64,000 nt of DNA from Actinomycetota bacterium (lineage in GTDB: Bacteria > Actinomycetota > Actinomycetes > Nanopelagicales > Nanopelagicaceae): positions 1 to 64,000 of the forward strand of contig JAPLBF010000022.1 in assembly GCA_026392825.1 (NCBI GenBank), given 5' to 3'. Of this stretch, positions 20,538-30,266 are shown one piece after another. A program made the position numbers and the translations under genes. Under the pieces are notes generated by a model. That model had not been told where the DNA came from. It ran no database searches and saw nothing but the letters and a program-made list of their open reading frames with translations. How positions within the stretch are numbered: position 1 is the stretch's first letter; every line of letters starts with the position of its first letter.

Positions 20538-21452
20538 ATGTCTAGCGTCACCACAATTCCAAGAGGCTGGGATGCAACTGATATTCCGGATCTAACTGGG
20601 AAGCACTTTTTAATCACCGGCGGAACCAGTGGTATCGGAAAAGAAACGGCGCGTGAATTGGCCCGTGCGGGAGCTCACGTAACTATTACCGCTCGTAATG
20701 CAGCCAAGGGCGCTGCTACTGTCGCAGAAATCGCCCGCGATCGAGTTGATTTTAAATTACTTGATCTAGCCGATCTTTCCTCAGTGCGCGCCTTCGCAAA
20801 AGAATTTACTTACCCAATTGATGTTTTGATTTTAAATGCTGGCGTAATGGCCACACCATTTTCACTCACTAAAGATAAATTTGAAATGCAGATTGGCACC
20901 AATCATCTTGGACACTTTGCTCTCACTGGATTAATACAAAAGCAAATCAAGTATCGAGTAGTTGCCGTCACCTCTCAAATGCATCGCACTGCTCGCATCG
21001 GTAATTTCACGGCTGATGATCTGCGCAATAAAGCCAAGGGAATTGGCGCGTACAACCCTTGGTCGGCATATGCCTACAGCAAATTAGCAAACCTACTTTT
21101 TATCCACGAGTTAGAACGCCGCCAGATGCGCAACAACTGGAACCTTGAAGCAGTTGCGGCACACCCTGGATATGCCGACACAAATTTAGTTGCAGGTGCT
21201 TCAGTGCAAGATCGCGCCGGGGCGCTGGCAAATGCATTATTCGCGCAGAGCGCAGAGCGTGGGGCGCTACCGACTTTATGTGCTGCAACATATCCAGGAC
21301 TTTACGGTGCCTCATACATTGGCCCAGACGGATTTATGGAGATGCGCGGATTTCCTAAACTCACACGCGCCGCAGCGATTGCATACGATCAACGATTAGC
21401 AAAGGATTTATGGAGCGTTAGCGAAGAATTGACTGGCGTTACTTGGGGCTAA
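20538..21452 (+). CDS. Short-chain dehydrogenase/reductase (retinol dehydrogenase-like group)
   Basis: A 304-residue NAD(P)-dependent oxidoreductase. The TGGTSGIGKETA nucleotide loop is at residues 28-39, NAGVMA near 99-104 and the catalytic YAYSKLAN near 181-188. The overall plan matches the long SDR group often annotated as protochlorophyllide or retinol dehydrogenase-like; substrate cannot be assigned. AAGGAA six or seven bases before the ATG is a fair ribosome site. It stands between tRNA-Ala and leuS. Confidence 0.85.
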   Translation: MSSVTTIPRGWDATDIPDLTGKHFLITGGTSGIGKETARELARAGAHVTITARNAAKGAATVAEIARDRVDFKLLDLADLSSVRAFAKEFTYPIDVLILNAGVMATPFSLTKDKFEMQIGTNHLGHFALTGLIQKQIKYRVVAVTSQMHRTARIGNFTADDLRNKAKGIGAYNPWSAYAYSKLANLLFIHELERRQMRNNWNLEAVAAHPGYADTNLVAGASVQDRAGALANALFAQSAERGALPTLCAATYPGLYGASYIGPDGFMEMRGFPKLTRAAAIAYDQRLAKDLWSVSEELTGVTWG

Positions 21453-21459
21453 AGCCCGA

Positions 21460-21465
21460 TAAACT
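21460..21465 (+). promoter_or_regulatory. -10 box TAAACT for leaderless leuS
   Basis: TAAACT, six bases, then ATG at 21472, in the 19-base gap after the SDR gene. Confidence 0.5.
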
Positions 21466-21471
21466 AAGTAG

Positions 21472-23943
21472 ATGAGTACTTCACAAGAACATCAGGCATA
21501 TGACTTTGCCTATGTCCAAGAGAAGTGGCTCCCAATTTGGGATGCGATAGAACCATTTAAATCTGGTCGCGCCGATGATAAAAGACCGAAGAAATATGTT
21601 TTGGATATGTTTCCGTATCCATCAGGGGATCTACACATGGGCCACGCTGAGGCATATGCACTAGGCGATGTAATTGCACGTTATTGGATTCAAAAAGGAT
21701 TTAACGTAATGCACCCAATTGGATGGGATGCCTTCGGACTGCCAGCAGAAAATGCCGCAATTAAGCGCAATGAAGATCCTCGTATTTGGACTTACGAAAA
21801 CATCGCAACGCAGAAAGCATCAATGCGACGCTATGCGTGTTCTTTCGACTGGGATCGAGTTTTCAATACTTGCGATCCTGAGTATTACAAATGGAATCAA
21901 TGGCTATTCATCGAACTTCATAAGCGCGGCCTTGCGTATCGTAAAGATAGCGCCGTTAACTGGTGCCCGGGTTGCCAGACAGTTCTTGCCAACGAGCAGG
22001 TAGTAGCGGGCCTTTGCGAGCGTTGCGATACTGCGGTAACGAAGAAGAAATTGAACCAGTGGTATTTCAAGATCACTGATTACGCCGACCGCTTACTTGA
22101 TGACATGGAACAACTTGAAGGCAAGTGGCCCGAAAAAGTTCTAATGATGCAGCGAAATTGGATCGGTCGCTCACAAGGTGCAAACGTTAACTTTTTGATC
22201 GAAGGGCGCTCCACACCCGTTACTATTTACACCACGCGCCCCGACACCTTATTTGGTGCAACCTTTATGGTTGTCGCTGTTGATTCTGAGTTAGCTGCAG
22301 AACTTGCCGCCGGAACAGCTGCCGAAGATAAATTTAAGCAGTACCGAGAATCGGTTAAGGCAGCATCAGATATCGATCGCTTAGCAACAGATCGACCAAA
22401 ATCTGGTGTATTCCTAGAACGTTATGCGATTAATCCGGTTAATGGCGAGAAGTTGCAGATCTGGGCTTCAGACTATGTCTTAGCGGATTACGGAACCGGC
22501 GCGATCATGGCGGTGCCAGCTCACGATCAACGAGATTTAGATTTCGCGCGCGCCATGAAGTTACCAGTGCGCGTTGTTGTGGAAACCGGCGAAGAAAATC
22601 CTGCAGAAACAGGGATCGCAACAACTGGAGATGGAAAGATAGTAAATTCAGGTGCGCTAAATGGTTTGAGCAAAGCCGATGCAATCGCTGCAATAAACAA
22701 GCAGTTAGAGGCTGATGGTTTAGGTAAATCAGCTCGAAATTATCGCCTGCGCGATTGGTTGGTCTCTCGCCAACGTTATTGGGGAACACCAATTCCGATT
22801 GTTCATTGCGAAAAGTGTGGTGAAGTTGCAGTGCCTGCCGATCAACTCCCACTACTACTTCCTGATGCTAAAGGTTTAGATTTAAAGCCAAAGGGACAAT
22901 CTCCTCTTGCGGCAGCAACCGATTGGGTAAATACCAAGTGCCCAACTTGCGGGGGAGCAGCAACTCGCGACTCGGACACTATGGACACTTTCGTAGATTC
23001 ATCTTGGTACTTCTTGCGCTATCCATCTTCAACAAATCACAATGAGCCTTTCTCGCGCGCCGACATTGATACTTGGTTGCCAGTTGATCAATATGTTGGT
23101 GGCGTAACACATGCAATTTTGCACCTGCTTTACTCTCGCTTCTTTACAAAAGTTCTGCACGATATTGGAATGTTGGGATTTAACGAACCATTTACTCGCC
23201 TGCTAAACCAAGGCATGGTTGTGATGGATGGTTCTGCAATGTCTAAATCTCGCGGAAACTTGGTTCGCTTATCTGATGAGTTAGAGAACCACGGCGTTGA
23301 TGCGATTCGCCTTTCGATGGTTTTTTCTGGTCCGCCTGAAGATGATGTTGATTGGTCTGATGTTTCTCCATCTGGTTCCGTTAAATTCTTAAGTCGCGCA
23401 TGGCGCTTATCTGGTGATGTAACCTCAAAACCAGGTGTTGATTTTGCAACTGGCGAGATTTCACTTCGCAAAGCAACGCATAAAGCGTTAAACGATGCTG
23501 CATTTGCGGTGGAATCTTTCCGTTTTAACGTCGCAGTTGCGCGCGTCATGGAGTTGGTAAATGCCACTCGCAAGGCGATTGATTCAGGTCCAGGTGCAGC
23601 AGATCCAGCGGTGCGCGAAGCAACAGAAGCGATTGCAATTATGTTATCCCTGGTTGCTCCATTTACCGCAGAGGAAATGTGGGAGCGCTTAGGCCATAAA
23701 CCAGCAATTGCAACCGCAGGTTGGCCAGTTGTGGATGAAAAGTTACTTGTGGCAGATGCGATCGAAGCGGTGATTCAGATAAACGGCAAGATAAAAGAGC
23801 GAATTGAAGTATCTCCAACGATTACTGATTCTGAAATTGAGGCTTTGGCGCTGGCTCATCCCACAATCGCAGCTGAGTTAAATGGGGCAACTCCTAAGAA
23901 AGTTATTGCGCGCGCGCCAAAGCTTGTAAATATCGTTCTTTAA
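21472..23943 (+). CDS. leuS: Leucyl-tRNA synthetase
   Basis: An 823-residue class I synthetase of bacterial LeuRS type that charges tRNA-Leu and edits mischarged products. The HIGH-like motif is HMGHAEAY near residues 56-63, preceded by DMFPYPSG; the CP1 editing domain has TTRPDTLFG near 255-263; the KMSKS motif appears as AMSKSRGN near 591-598. Zinc-type Cys pairs (CPGC, CERC, CPTCGG) are present. It appears leaderless, with TAAACT six bases before the ATG. Confidence 0.97.
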   Translation: MSTSQEHQAYDFAYVQEKWLPIWDAIEPFKSGRADDKRPKKYVLDMFPYPSGDLHMGHAEAYALGDVIARYWIQKGFNVMHPIGWDAFGLPAENAAIKRNEDPRIWTYENIATQKASMRRYACSFDWDRVFNTCDPEYYKWNQWLFIELHKRGLAYRKDSAVNWCPGCQTVLANEQVVAGLCERCDTAVTKKKLNQWYFKITDYADRLLDDMEQLEGKWPEKVLMMQRNWIGRSQGANVNFLIEGRSTPVTIYTTRPDTLFGATFMVVAVDSELAAELAAGTAAEDKFKQYRESVKAASDIDRLATDRPKSGVFLERYAINPVNGEKLQIWASDYVLADYGTGAIMAVPAHDQRDLDFARAMKLPVRVVVETGEENPAETGIATTGDGKIVNSGALNGLSKADAIAAINKQLEADGLGKSARNYRLRDWLVSRQRYWGTPIPIVHCEKCGEVAVPADQLPLLLPDAKGLDLKPKGQSPLAAATDWVNTKCPTCGGAATRDSDTMDTFVDSSWYFLRYPSSTNHNEPFSRADIDTWLPVDQYVGGVTHAILHLLYSRFFTKVLHDIGMLGFNEPFTRLLNQGMVVMDGSAMSKSRGNLVRLSDELENHGVDAIRLSMVFSGPPEDDVDWSDVSPSGSVKFLSRAWRLSGDVTSKPGVDFATGEISLRKATHKALNDAAFAVESFRFNVAVARVMELVNATRKAIDSGPGAADPAVREATEAIAIMLSLVAPFTAEEMWERLGHKPAIATAGWPVVDEKLLVADAIEAVIQINGKIKERIEVSPTITDSEIEALALAHPTIAAELNGATPKKVIARAPKLVNIVL

Positions 23944-23981
23944 CCACAGACACCCACTTTCTTAGATTTCTCTGACCGTCA

Positions 23982-24614
23982 ATGTCAGATGATCTGGCCA
24001 TGCAAATATCTACTGAAAAAATGCGCGACTGGTGGAGCAATATCACCTTCTCAATATCGCAAAAGCGATCACTACTTTCTATCTCAGCGCTGGTTATTGC
24101 GCTCTCTTTCTTTCTCGTGATGCGCGGTTCAACGCAGGAGATCCCACTGGCACCCGAAGGCTTATCCGTAACCGAAGCGGTCGCTCAAGTTACTGTCGAT
24201 GTAGCGGGTGCAGTTAAGAACCCAGGGGTTTACACCTTGCCAGCAAATTCGCGAGTTATGGATGCGATCAAGATGGCTGGAGATAAGTTAAAAGGCGCTG
24301 ATTTATCTGATGTGAATTTGGCGCGCATCATTAAAGATGGTGAACAAATCTATATTTATCCGCCAGGTAAAGCCGGTAGCACTAGTCGAATATCGCCACA
24401 ACGAGCCAAAGCCAAATCTTCTGGCCCGATCGCGCTAAATCGTGCGAGCGCAAAAGATTTGGAATCACTCGATGGAATCGGCCCAGTGTTGGCTGCGCGA
24501 ATAGTTGCTTATCGCAATCAGAATGGCCCCTTTCTTACCGTGGATGATCTGATGAAAGTTTCCGGAATCGGATCAATCAAATTTGCGCAATTTAAAGAGA
24601 AGCTACGCGTTTAA
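23982..24614 (+). CDS. comEA: ComEA-like DNA-binding competence protein
   Basis: A 210-residue membrane-anchored protein that in competent bacteria binds incoming double-stranded DNA. It has one transmembrane helix (about residues 26-44), an SLBB domain (VTVDVAGAVKNPGVYTL near 69-83), a basic linker and two C-terminal helix-hairpin-helix units (LNRASAKDLESLDGIGP and FLTVDDLMKVSGIG). The ATG at 23982 is the first in frame; an ATG at 24000 is possible. Its TAA overlaps the proposed ATT start of comEC. Confidence 0.92.
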   Translation: MSDDLAMQISTEKMRDWWSNITFSISQKRSLLSISALVIALSFFLVMRGSTQEIPLAPEGLSVTEAVAQVTVDVAGAVKNPGVYTLPANSRVMDAIKMAGDKLKGADLSDVNLARIIKDGEQIYIYPPGKAGSTSRISPQRAKAKSSGPIALNRASAKDLESLDGIGPVLAARIVAYRNQNGPFLTVDDLMKVSGIGSIKFAQFKEKLRV

Positions 24615-26776
24615 TTGATTACCGCGCACTTGCCTTAGGCGGTGCGCTTTGGTGTGGTGCGTTACTGCAGAGTTATGTAGCGCCGTGGCGAACCTCCCTC
24701 GCCGCGGCGCTACTTGTTCTTTTTGCCCTGTCGCAAAGACGTAACCGCTTTATCGTGCTCGCTTTTGCGCTGGCTCTTGGCTCATCGGTTATGTCCTTGC
24801 GCCAGCACAGTTTGCAATCAAGCATCGTTGCTCAACACTTTGATGAGAGCGCTATTGCCACACTCCAATTGAGTACCGATCCTCATCTGAGCGCAAAGCG
24901 GGTGAGTGGACGCAATTTTCTGCCTCCGAGTTACAGCGCGTTAGCCAGCTTGCGTGAGATCAGAATCGGGCAAAGTAGTTACAAACTACATATTCCGATC
25001 CGGTTCATCACGACAGATATCAAAGTTGCAGAATTACTACCCGGCCAGAAAATAAGAGCTGAGGTGCGCATTTTGCGCAGTAAAGAACCACGTGTTGCCG
25101 CGCTCTTGATTGCTAACCAGAAAGTGGAAGTTAAGAGCAAACCATCACGGTGGGCAAAGTCTCTCGGCAAAGTGCGCCTTGGCCTCCGAGCTGCAAGTGG
25201 TACTGGTGATGCTGGTTCGTTGATTCCCGGAATGGTTTTAGGTGACACATCCTTGCAAAGCGAGAACTTTCGCAGCGATATGCGTCGCTCTGGTCTAACT
25301 CATTTAGTTGCAGTAAGTGGGGCAAACTTTGCAATAGTTTCCGCCTTTATTTTATGGTGTGCACAATTTCTATTTAAAACTATGCGCATTCGCATCTTGG
25401 CCACAGCAATTGCACTAGTTGCATTTATCGCGCTAGTTCGCCCATCGCCATCAGTTCTGCGCGCTGCCGCAATGGCTGCAGTATTACTGATTGCCTATGC
25501 AACCAAGCGCGGAGCTGATTCTCTGCCAGCGCTAGGTTTTGCAATTGCCGCAGTCGTCATCGGTGATCCTTGGCAAGGTCGGGATCCAGGTTTTGCACTC
25601 TCTGTTTTGGCAACTGCGGGACTGCTTCTCTTTGCCCCGCGAGTAATCACTTATCTGGAACGTTATTTGCCGAAGATAATTGCTCAGGCAATTGCGCCAC
25701 CAATCGCAGCGATAGTTTTTTGCGCACCTATTATTGTTGCGATCGCAGGATATTTATCGCCGATGAGCATTCTTGCAAATCTCTTTGCTGCACCTGCCGT
25801 TGCGCCAATCACCATTGTTGGATTCATAGCCGCACTTTTATCCCCGTTTGCACCATCTTTGTCTGCGCTCTTAGTAACTCTGGTTAAACCGCTGGCTTGG
25901 TGGATTGCCAACGTTGCCGATTGGACGGCCGGATTTCGCGTACTGACAATAAGTAAAGGTCTATTGGGTTTTGTGGCTGTAATTGTCACGATCGCACTTA
26001 TCGTGCTTTTGCCGCGCAAAATTGTTATCGCCACCGTTCTGATCGCACTCTCTTTGAGTTACTTGCAACGATTTCCGGGAGGTGATTGGCAAGTAGCAAA
26101 CTGCGACATTGGGCAGGGCGATGGTGCTGCAATTAATCTAGGAAGCCATCGCGCAATTGTGATTGATACCGGCCCAGATCCAGAGTTAATTGATCGTTGC
26201 TTAAAACAGTTATCTATCCGTGAGATTCCGTTATTGATTTTGACGCACGGCCACGCAGACCACATTGCAGGATTATCCGGCGCAATAAGAAATCGCAAAG
26301 TGGGAGCCACTTGGTTTGGCAATGTTAAGCGCGGAGCTAGAGCGCAGTTTGGGAATACCAAAATCAAAGTTTTGTGGCCCGATAACGGGGAATACGATCC
26401 AAATAATTCAAGTATCGCAGTGCGCATTGATACTCCAGATTTCTCGCTCTTTGCTGGTGGGGATATGGAGCCGCAGACTCAAGCGGTTATCGCATCAGAA
26501 TTAACCAACGTTGATATTTATAAAGTCTGTCATCACGGGTCTGCATATCAAGATGAGAGTTTTACGCGCGCCTTGGATCCGCAAGTGGCGGTGATAAGCG
26601 TTGGCGCAGGCAATAGTTATGGCCATCCCGCCGCCAAGACCTTGACGCTATTGGCGCAGGTAGGCGCTAAAGTACTGCGTACAGACGTTGATGGGGCGAT
26701 TGCGATCGCAGCTCGCAGACATCGCCTAAAAATTAAGACCAGTAAAGGCAGTTTTAACTTTATTAGATGGGAGTAA
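24614..26776 (+). CDS. comEC: ComEC/Rec2-family DNA uptake channel
   Basis: A membrane channel with a competence domain and a C-terminal metallo-beta-lactamase-like domain that moves single-stranded DNA across the membrane. Seen: hydrophobic helices at the start, the ComEC core with LTHLVAVSGANFAIVSAF, many spans, then THGHADHIAG, GGDMEPQTQ and CHHGSAYQDES in the hydrolase part. The frame is open from 24596 but has no ATG, GTG or TTG before GTG 24755; starting there would remove 47 residues that form the usual first helices beginning D-Y-R. The ATT at 24614, overlapping the comEA stop (TAATT) and following AAAGAGAAG, would give a 720-residue protein with the expected N-terminus. GTG 24755 remains the conventional choice. 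Confidence 0.85.
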   Translation: MDYRALALGGALWCGALLQSYVAPWRTSLAAALLVLFALSQRRNRFIVLAFALALGSSVMSLRQHSLQSSIVAQHFDESAIATLQLSTDPHLSAKRVSGRNFLPPSYSALASLREIRIGQSSYKLHIPIRFITTDIKVAELLPGQKIRAEVRILRSKEPRVAALLIANQKVEVKSKPSRWAKSLGKVRLGLRAASGTGDAGSLIPGMVLGDTSLQSENFRSDMRRSGLTHLVAVSGANFAIVSAFILWCAQFLFKTMRIRILATAIALVAFIALVRPSPSVLRAAAMAAVLLIAYATKRGADSLPALGFAIAAVVIGDPWQGRDPGFALSVLATAGLLLFAPRVITYLERYLPKIIAQAIAPPIAAIVFCAPIIVAIAGYLSPMSILANLFAAPAVAPITIVGFIAALLSPFAPSLSALLVTLVKPLAWWIANVADWTAGFRVLTISKGLLGFVAVIVTIALIVLLPRKIVIATVLIALSLSYLQRFPGGDWQVANCDIGQGDGAAINLGSHRAIVIDTGPDPELIDRCLKQLSIREIPLLILTHGHADHIAGLSGAIRNRKVGATWFGNVKRGARAQFGNTKIKVLWPDNGEYDPNNSSIAVRIDTPDFSLFAGGDMEPQTQAVIASELTNVDIYKVCHHGSAYQDESFTRALDPQVAVISVGAGNSYGHPAAKTLTLLAQVGAKVLRTDVDGAIAIAARRHRLKIKTSKGSFNFIRWE

Positions 26777-26779
26777 GAC

Positions 26780-27730
26780 ATTAATCCGTTTTATCTCATC
26801 CTGGGTTCAGAGGCGGCACTTGCTGATCGAGCCTTAGCCAAGTTATCTGCGCAGTTAAAAGATGAGAGCGCTGAAATCACAACCATCTTCGCCGGCGATG
26901 CCTTACTTGGCGATATCTCTGATGCGCTGGCCCCTTCGCTATTTTCTGAACGTCGCGCGCTAATAATTAAAGATCTGCAAGATCTTCCGGAAGATTCCAA
27001 AGAAGAAGTCACCAGATATTTGAGTGAGCCAGATGGGCTAACGACCGTTGTTTTCATCCATAAAGGCGGCGTAAAAGGAAAAGCGTTGCTGGATGCAATC
27101 AAGAAAGTTAAACCAGAGATAATTGCCTGCGAGCCTCTGAAGAAAGAGGCGGAGAAAGAAGCATTTGTAAAAGAGTTGTTTTTAGATAGCGGGCGCAAGG
27201 CATCTCCTGGCGCAGTTGCTGCACTGGTCGGTGCACTCGGTGGAGATATGCGCGAATTGCAGCAAGCGGTTTCACAGATCGCACTTGATTCACCTGCTGG
27301 TGTAATTGATGAAGCAATGGTTGATAAATTCCACCAAGGCCGCGTTGAAACAACTGGCTTTGATGTTGCAGATGCAACAGTCGATGGAAATTTACCGGTC
27401 GCACTAATTTCTTTACGCAGTGCGATTGAAACGGGCACAGATCCCGTGATGGTTACTTCCGCCATTGCATCAGCGCTCCGTAGCCTTGCAAAAGTTTCTG
27501 GCTCTGCCAGTGGTGCAAAATCTTTCGAACTCGCCGGACAACTCGGAATGGCGCCGTGGCAAATAGATAAAGCCCGTCGCCAATTACAGGGCTGGACTCC
27601 GCGCGCACTTTCCAAGGCGGTGCAAGCGATTGCCCTTGCAGATGCGCAAGTAAAAGGTGCCGCCACAGATCCGATCTATGCCCTAGAAAAAGCCCTCGCC
27701 ACGATTACCGCTGCTCGCGCTGCCAGATAG
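26780..27730 (+). CDS. holA: DNA polymerase III delta subunit (HolA)
   Basis: The clamp-loader subunit that opens the beta sliding clamp. The frame encodes the expected N-terminal ATPase-like domain (FYLILGSEAALADRAL), RRALIIKDLQDLP, a TTVVFIHKGG strand and the C-terminal helical collar ending in AIALADAQVKGA. No ATG, GTG or TTG occurs in frame between the comEC stop and TTG 27020, which would delete 80 conserved residues. ATT at 26780 gives MNPFYLIL and has GGGAG six bases upstream, so it is the likely start of a normal 316-residue protein. comEA-comEC-holA is the standard actinobacterial order. Confidence 0.88.
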   Translation: MNPFYLILGSEAALADRALAKLSAQLKDESAEITTIFAGDALLGDISDALAPSLFSERRALIIKDLQDLPEDSKEEVTRYLSEPDGLTTVVFIHKGGVKGKALLDAIKKVKPEIIACEPLKKEAEKEAFVKELFLDSGRKASPGAVAALVGALGGDMRELQQAVSQIALDSPAGVIDEAMVDKFHQGRVETTGFDVADATVDGNLPVALISLRSAIETGTDPVMVTSAIASALRSLAKVSGSASGAKSFELAGQLGMAPWQIDKARRQLQGWTPRALSKAVQAIALADAQVKGAATDPIYALEKALATITAARAAR

Positions 27731-27771
27731 GCGGGGATTTCACCTCAATTTGAGCCTGAACCCCTTGCGCT

Positions 27772-27810
27772 GATAACCTACGCATCTGCTTGGCAACCAA
27801 AAGGGTTATC
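27772..27810 (+). repeat. Dyad in the rpsT leader/promoter region
   Basis: GATAACC at 27772-27778 is repeated inverted as GGTTATC at 27804-27810; between them TTGG and CCAA form a second small stem. A weak promoter (TTGAGC at 27750 and TAACCT at 27774) overlaps the left arm. It may be an operator or part of a leader fold; I cannot choose. Confidence 0.35.
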
Positions 27811-27838
27811 ACAGCCTTAGACATTCGGAGTAATACAC

Positions 27839-28108
27839 GTGGCAAATATCAAGTCTCAGATCAAGCGCGTTAAGACAAATAACAAGGCTCAGGCCCGTAA
27901 CAAGTCTGTTTCATCATCTATCAAGACCGCTGTTCGCAAATTCCGCGAAGCAGCAGCCAAGGGTGATGCAACAACAACTACGGCTGAACTTCGCGCAGCT
28001 TCTAAGGCTCTAGATATTGCTGTTTCAAAGGGTGTAATTCACCGCAACACAGCAGCAAATAAGAAGTCATCAATGGCTAAGGCTGCTGCCAAAGCCGGCG
28101 CTCGTTAA
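27839..28108 (+). CDS. rpsT: Small ribosomal subunit protein bS20
   Basis: An 89-residue basic protein that binds 16S rRNA in the 30S body. The sequence is typical: [20 protein letters not shown] at the N-terminus and [18 protein letters not shown] near the C-terminus. The start is GTG 27839, with CGGAG eight bases upstream. In many Actinobacteria rpsT is divergent from holA; here it follows on the same strand. Confidence 0.97.
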   Translation: MANIKSQIKRVKTNNKAQARNKSVSSSIKTAVRKFREAAAKGDATTTTAELRAASKALDIAVSKGVIHRNTAANKKSSMAKAAAKAGAR

Positions 28109-28142
28109 TTTCAGCTCCAGACTTTAATAGAGGCGGACAATA

Positions 28143-30020
28143 GTGCCTGCAATTTCCCTTGCTAAGGCCCCGCAACCTGCAGCAACCAATCCCGCGCAGA
28201 TCCGTAACTTCTGCATCATTGCCCACATCGATCACGGTAAATCAACTCTTGCCGATCGCATGCTCGGTATCACTGAAGTTGTAGAAGCCCGCAATATGCG
28301 TGCTCAGTATTTAGATCGTATGGATATTGAACGCGAACGCGGAATCACAATTAAATCCCAAGCAGTTCGCTTGCCTTGGCGCAGCAGTATTGATGGCCAG
28401 GAATACATCCTAAATATGATCGATACACCTGGACACGTTGACTTTACTTACGAAGTATCGCGCTCGCTCGCAGCCTGCGAAGGCGCAGTGCTGTTGGTTG
28501 ATTGCGCACAAGGTATCGAAGCGCAAACACTGGCTAACTTGTATCTAGCAATGGAAAACAATTTAACGATCATCCCAGTGCTAAATAAAATCGACCTTCC
28601 AAACGCGCAACCCGATAAGTTTGCAGCAGAACTTGCCCGCTTAATCGGTTGCCAACCTGAAGATTGTTTACGTGTTTCAGGCAAGACCGGTGACGGTGTC
28701 GCCGAACTTCTTGATCAGATCGTTGCTCAGATTCCCGCGCCAGTCGGCGATGCCAACGCACCTGCCCGCGCACTTATCTTTGACTCGGTATATGACTCTT
28801 ATCGCGGCGTTGTTACTTACATCCGCGTAATCGATGGACGAATCAATCCACGCGAACAGATTCAAATGTTCTCTACTGGCGTTCGCCACGAAGCGCTCGA
28901 AGTCGGTGTTATCTCTCCAGAACCAGTACCAAGTAAAGGTTTAGGCGTTGGTGAAGTAGGTTATTTAATTACGGGCGTAAAAGATGTTCGCCAATCTCGA
29001 GTGGGCGACACCGTCACGAATTATCAAAACCCAACTAAGGCGCCGTTGGCCGGATATAAAGATCCCAAGCCAATGGTTTTCTCAGGTCTCTTCCCACTAG
29101 ACGGCGCCGACTTCCCACTATTGCGTGATGCGCTAGATAAGTTGCAGTTAAATGATGCCGCCCTTGTTTACGAACCAGAAAGTTCAGCAGCCCTCGGTTT
29201 CGGTTTCCGCTGTGGTTTCTTAGGCTTGCTACATATGGAAATCGTGCGCGAACGTTTAGAGCGCGAATCTGGAATTAGCTTGATCTCAACAGCGCCGAAC
29301 GTGGTCTATCGCGTAACCCTTGAAGATGGCAAAGAATTTGTTGTTACCAATCCTTCAGAATTTCCCGATGGCAAAATTAACAACGTTAAAGAGCCGATCG
29401 TAAAGTGCACCATCCTGGCTCCATCTGAATACATCGGCACCATCATGGAACTCTGCCAAGAACGTCGCGGAACTATGCAAGGCATGGATTACATTTCAGA
29501 AGATCGTGTGGAAATTCGGTATACATTGCCTCTTGCTGAAATCGTCTTCGATTTCTTTGATCAATTAAAGAGTCGCACTAAAGGTTATGCCTCACTTGAT
29601 TATGAAGAACTCGGTGATGAAGAAGGCAACCTAGTTAAGGTTGATATCTTGCTACAGGGCGAAGCCGTTGATGCCTTTAGCGCAATCGTTCACCGTGACA
29701 AGGCTTATTCATATGGCGTGATGATGACTGGCAAGCTACGTGAGTTGATTCCGCGCCAACAATTCGAAGTTCCAATTCAGGCAGCAATCGGTTCGCGCAT
29801 CATCGCCCGCGAGAGCATTCGCGCTATCCGTAAAGATGTTTTGGCTAAATGTTATGGCGGAGACATTTCCCGTAAGCGCAAACTTCTTGAAAAGCAGAAA
29901 GAAGGAAAGAAGCGCATGAAGATGGTTGGTCGCGTGGAAGTTCCGCAAGAAGCTTTCGTCGCCGCCCTTGCCACAGATGCTGATATCGAAAAGATTAAAG
30001 CCGCGCGTAAGCAAGACTGA
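28143..30020 (+). CDS. lepA: Elongation factor 4 (LepA), back-translocating GTPase
   Basis: A 625-residue ribosome-binding GTPase. G1 AHIDHGKST (about residues 27-35), G3 DTPGHVDF near 96-103 and G4 NKID near 147-150 are intact. The C-terminal LepA-specific domain ends with the lysine-rich [17 protein letters not shown] stretch. The start is GTG 28143 with GAGG ten bases upstream. It lies 34 bases after rpsT. Confidence 0.97.
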   Translation: MPAISLAKAPQPAATNPAQIRNFCIIAHIDHGKSTLADRMLGITEVVEARNMRAQYLDRMDIERERGITIKSQAVRLPWRSSIDGQEYILNMIDTPGHVDFTYEVSRSLAACEGAVLLVDCAQGIEAQTLANLYLAMENNLTIIPVLNKIDLPNAQPDKFAAELARLIGCQPEDCLRVSGKTGDGVAELLDQIVAQIPAPVGDANAPARALIFDSVYDSYRGVVTYIRVIDGRINPREQIQMFSTGVRHEALEVGVISPEPVPSKGLGVGEVGYLITGVKDVRQSRVGDTVTNYQNPTKAPLAGYKDPKPMVFSGLFPLDGADFPLLRDALDKLQLNDAALVYEPESSAALGFGFRCGFLGLLHMEIVRERLERESGISLISTAPNVVYRVTLEDGKEFVVTNPSEFPDGKINNVKEPIVKCTILAPSEYIGTIMELCQERRGTMQGMDYISEDRVEIRYTLPLAEIVFDFFDQLKSRTKGYASLDYEELGDEEGNLVKVDILLQGEAVDAFSAIVHRDKAYSYGVMMTGKLRELIPRQQFEVPIQAAIGSRIIARESIRAIRKDVLAKCYGGDISRKRKLLEKQKEGKKRMKMVGRVEVPQEAFVAALATDADIEKIKAARKQD

Positions 30021-30089
30021 TTCAGAATTGGTTACCTTTTTTGGAATTATACGCTTACAAATTATTGATCTGCCCGTTACCCTTTTGAA

Positions 30090-30266
30090 ATGAAGATTAA
30101 GCGAACTCTTTCTATAGCGATTGTAGCTTCAATCACTCTTTCCTTGACCCCAGGAGTCGCTTTTTCTGCACAAACCGTTACAGCAGGGGCCACTTGTAAA
30201 ACCTTAAATCAAAAAATTTCAATCCAAAGTAAAGTTTATACCTGCATCAAATCTGGTAAAAAATGA
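30090..30266 (+). CDS. Secreted-protein N-terminal part (signal peptide plus short Cys domain), split from the next ORF
   Basis: A 58-codon frame with an N-terminal Sec signal peptide (basic MKIKR, hydrophobic core, cleavage expected after AFSA) and a short domain GATCKTLNQKISIQSKVYTC ending IKSGKK. Domains of this kind, with two cysteines and a GKKLxW close, are frequent in secreted actinobacterial proteins and normally run on into a tryptophan-containing strand. Here a TGA follows a run of six A (30258-30263) and the continuation IWNKG is in the next frame. The two frames overlap as ATGA. The most likely reading is one gene interrupted by a one-base indel in the A run, or joined by slippage or re-initiation. 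Confidence 0.6.
   Translation: MKIKRTLSIAIVASITLSLTPGVAFSAQTVTAGATCKTLNQKISIQSKVYTCIKSGKK

Noticed and set aside
26791-27666. 291-codon minus-strand frame opposite holA
   Set aside because: Ala/Ser-rich antisense of holA; the plus-strand reading gives a complete clamp-loader delta subunit.
30021-30089. Terminator after lepA
   Set aside because: There is a T-run at 30036 but no stem before it.
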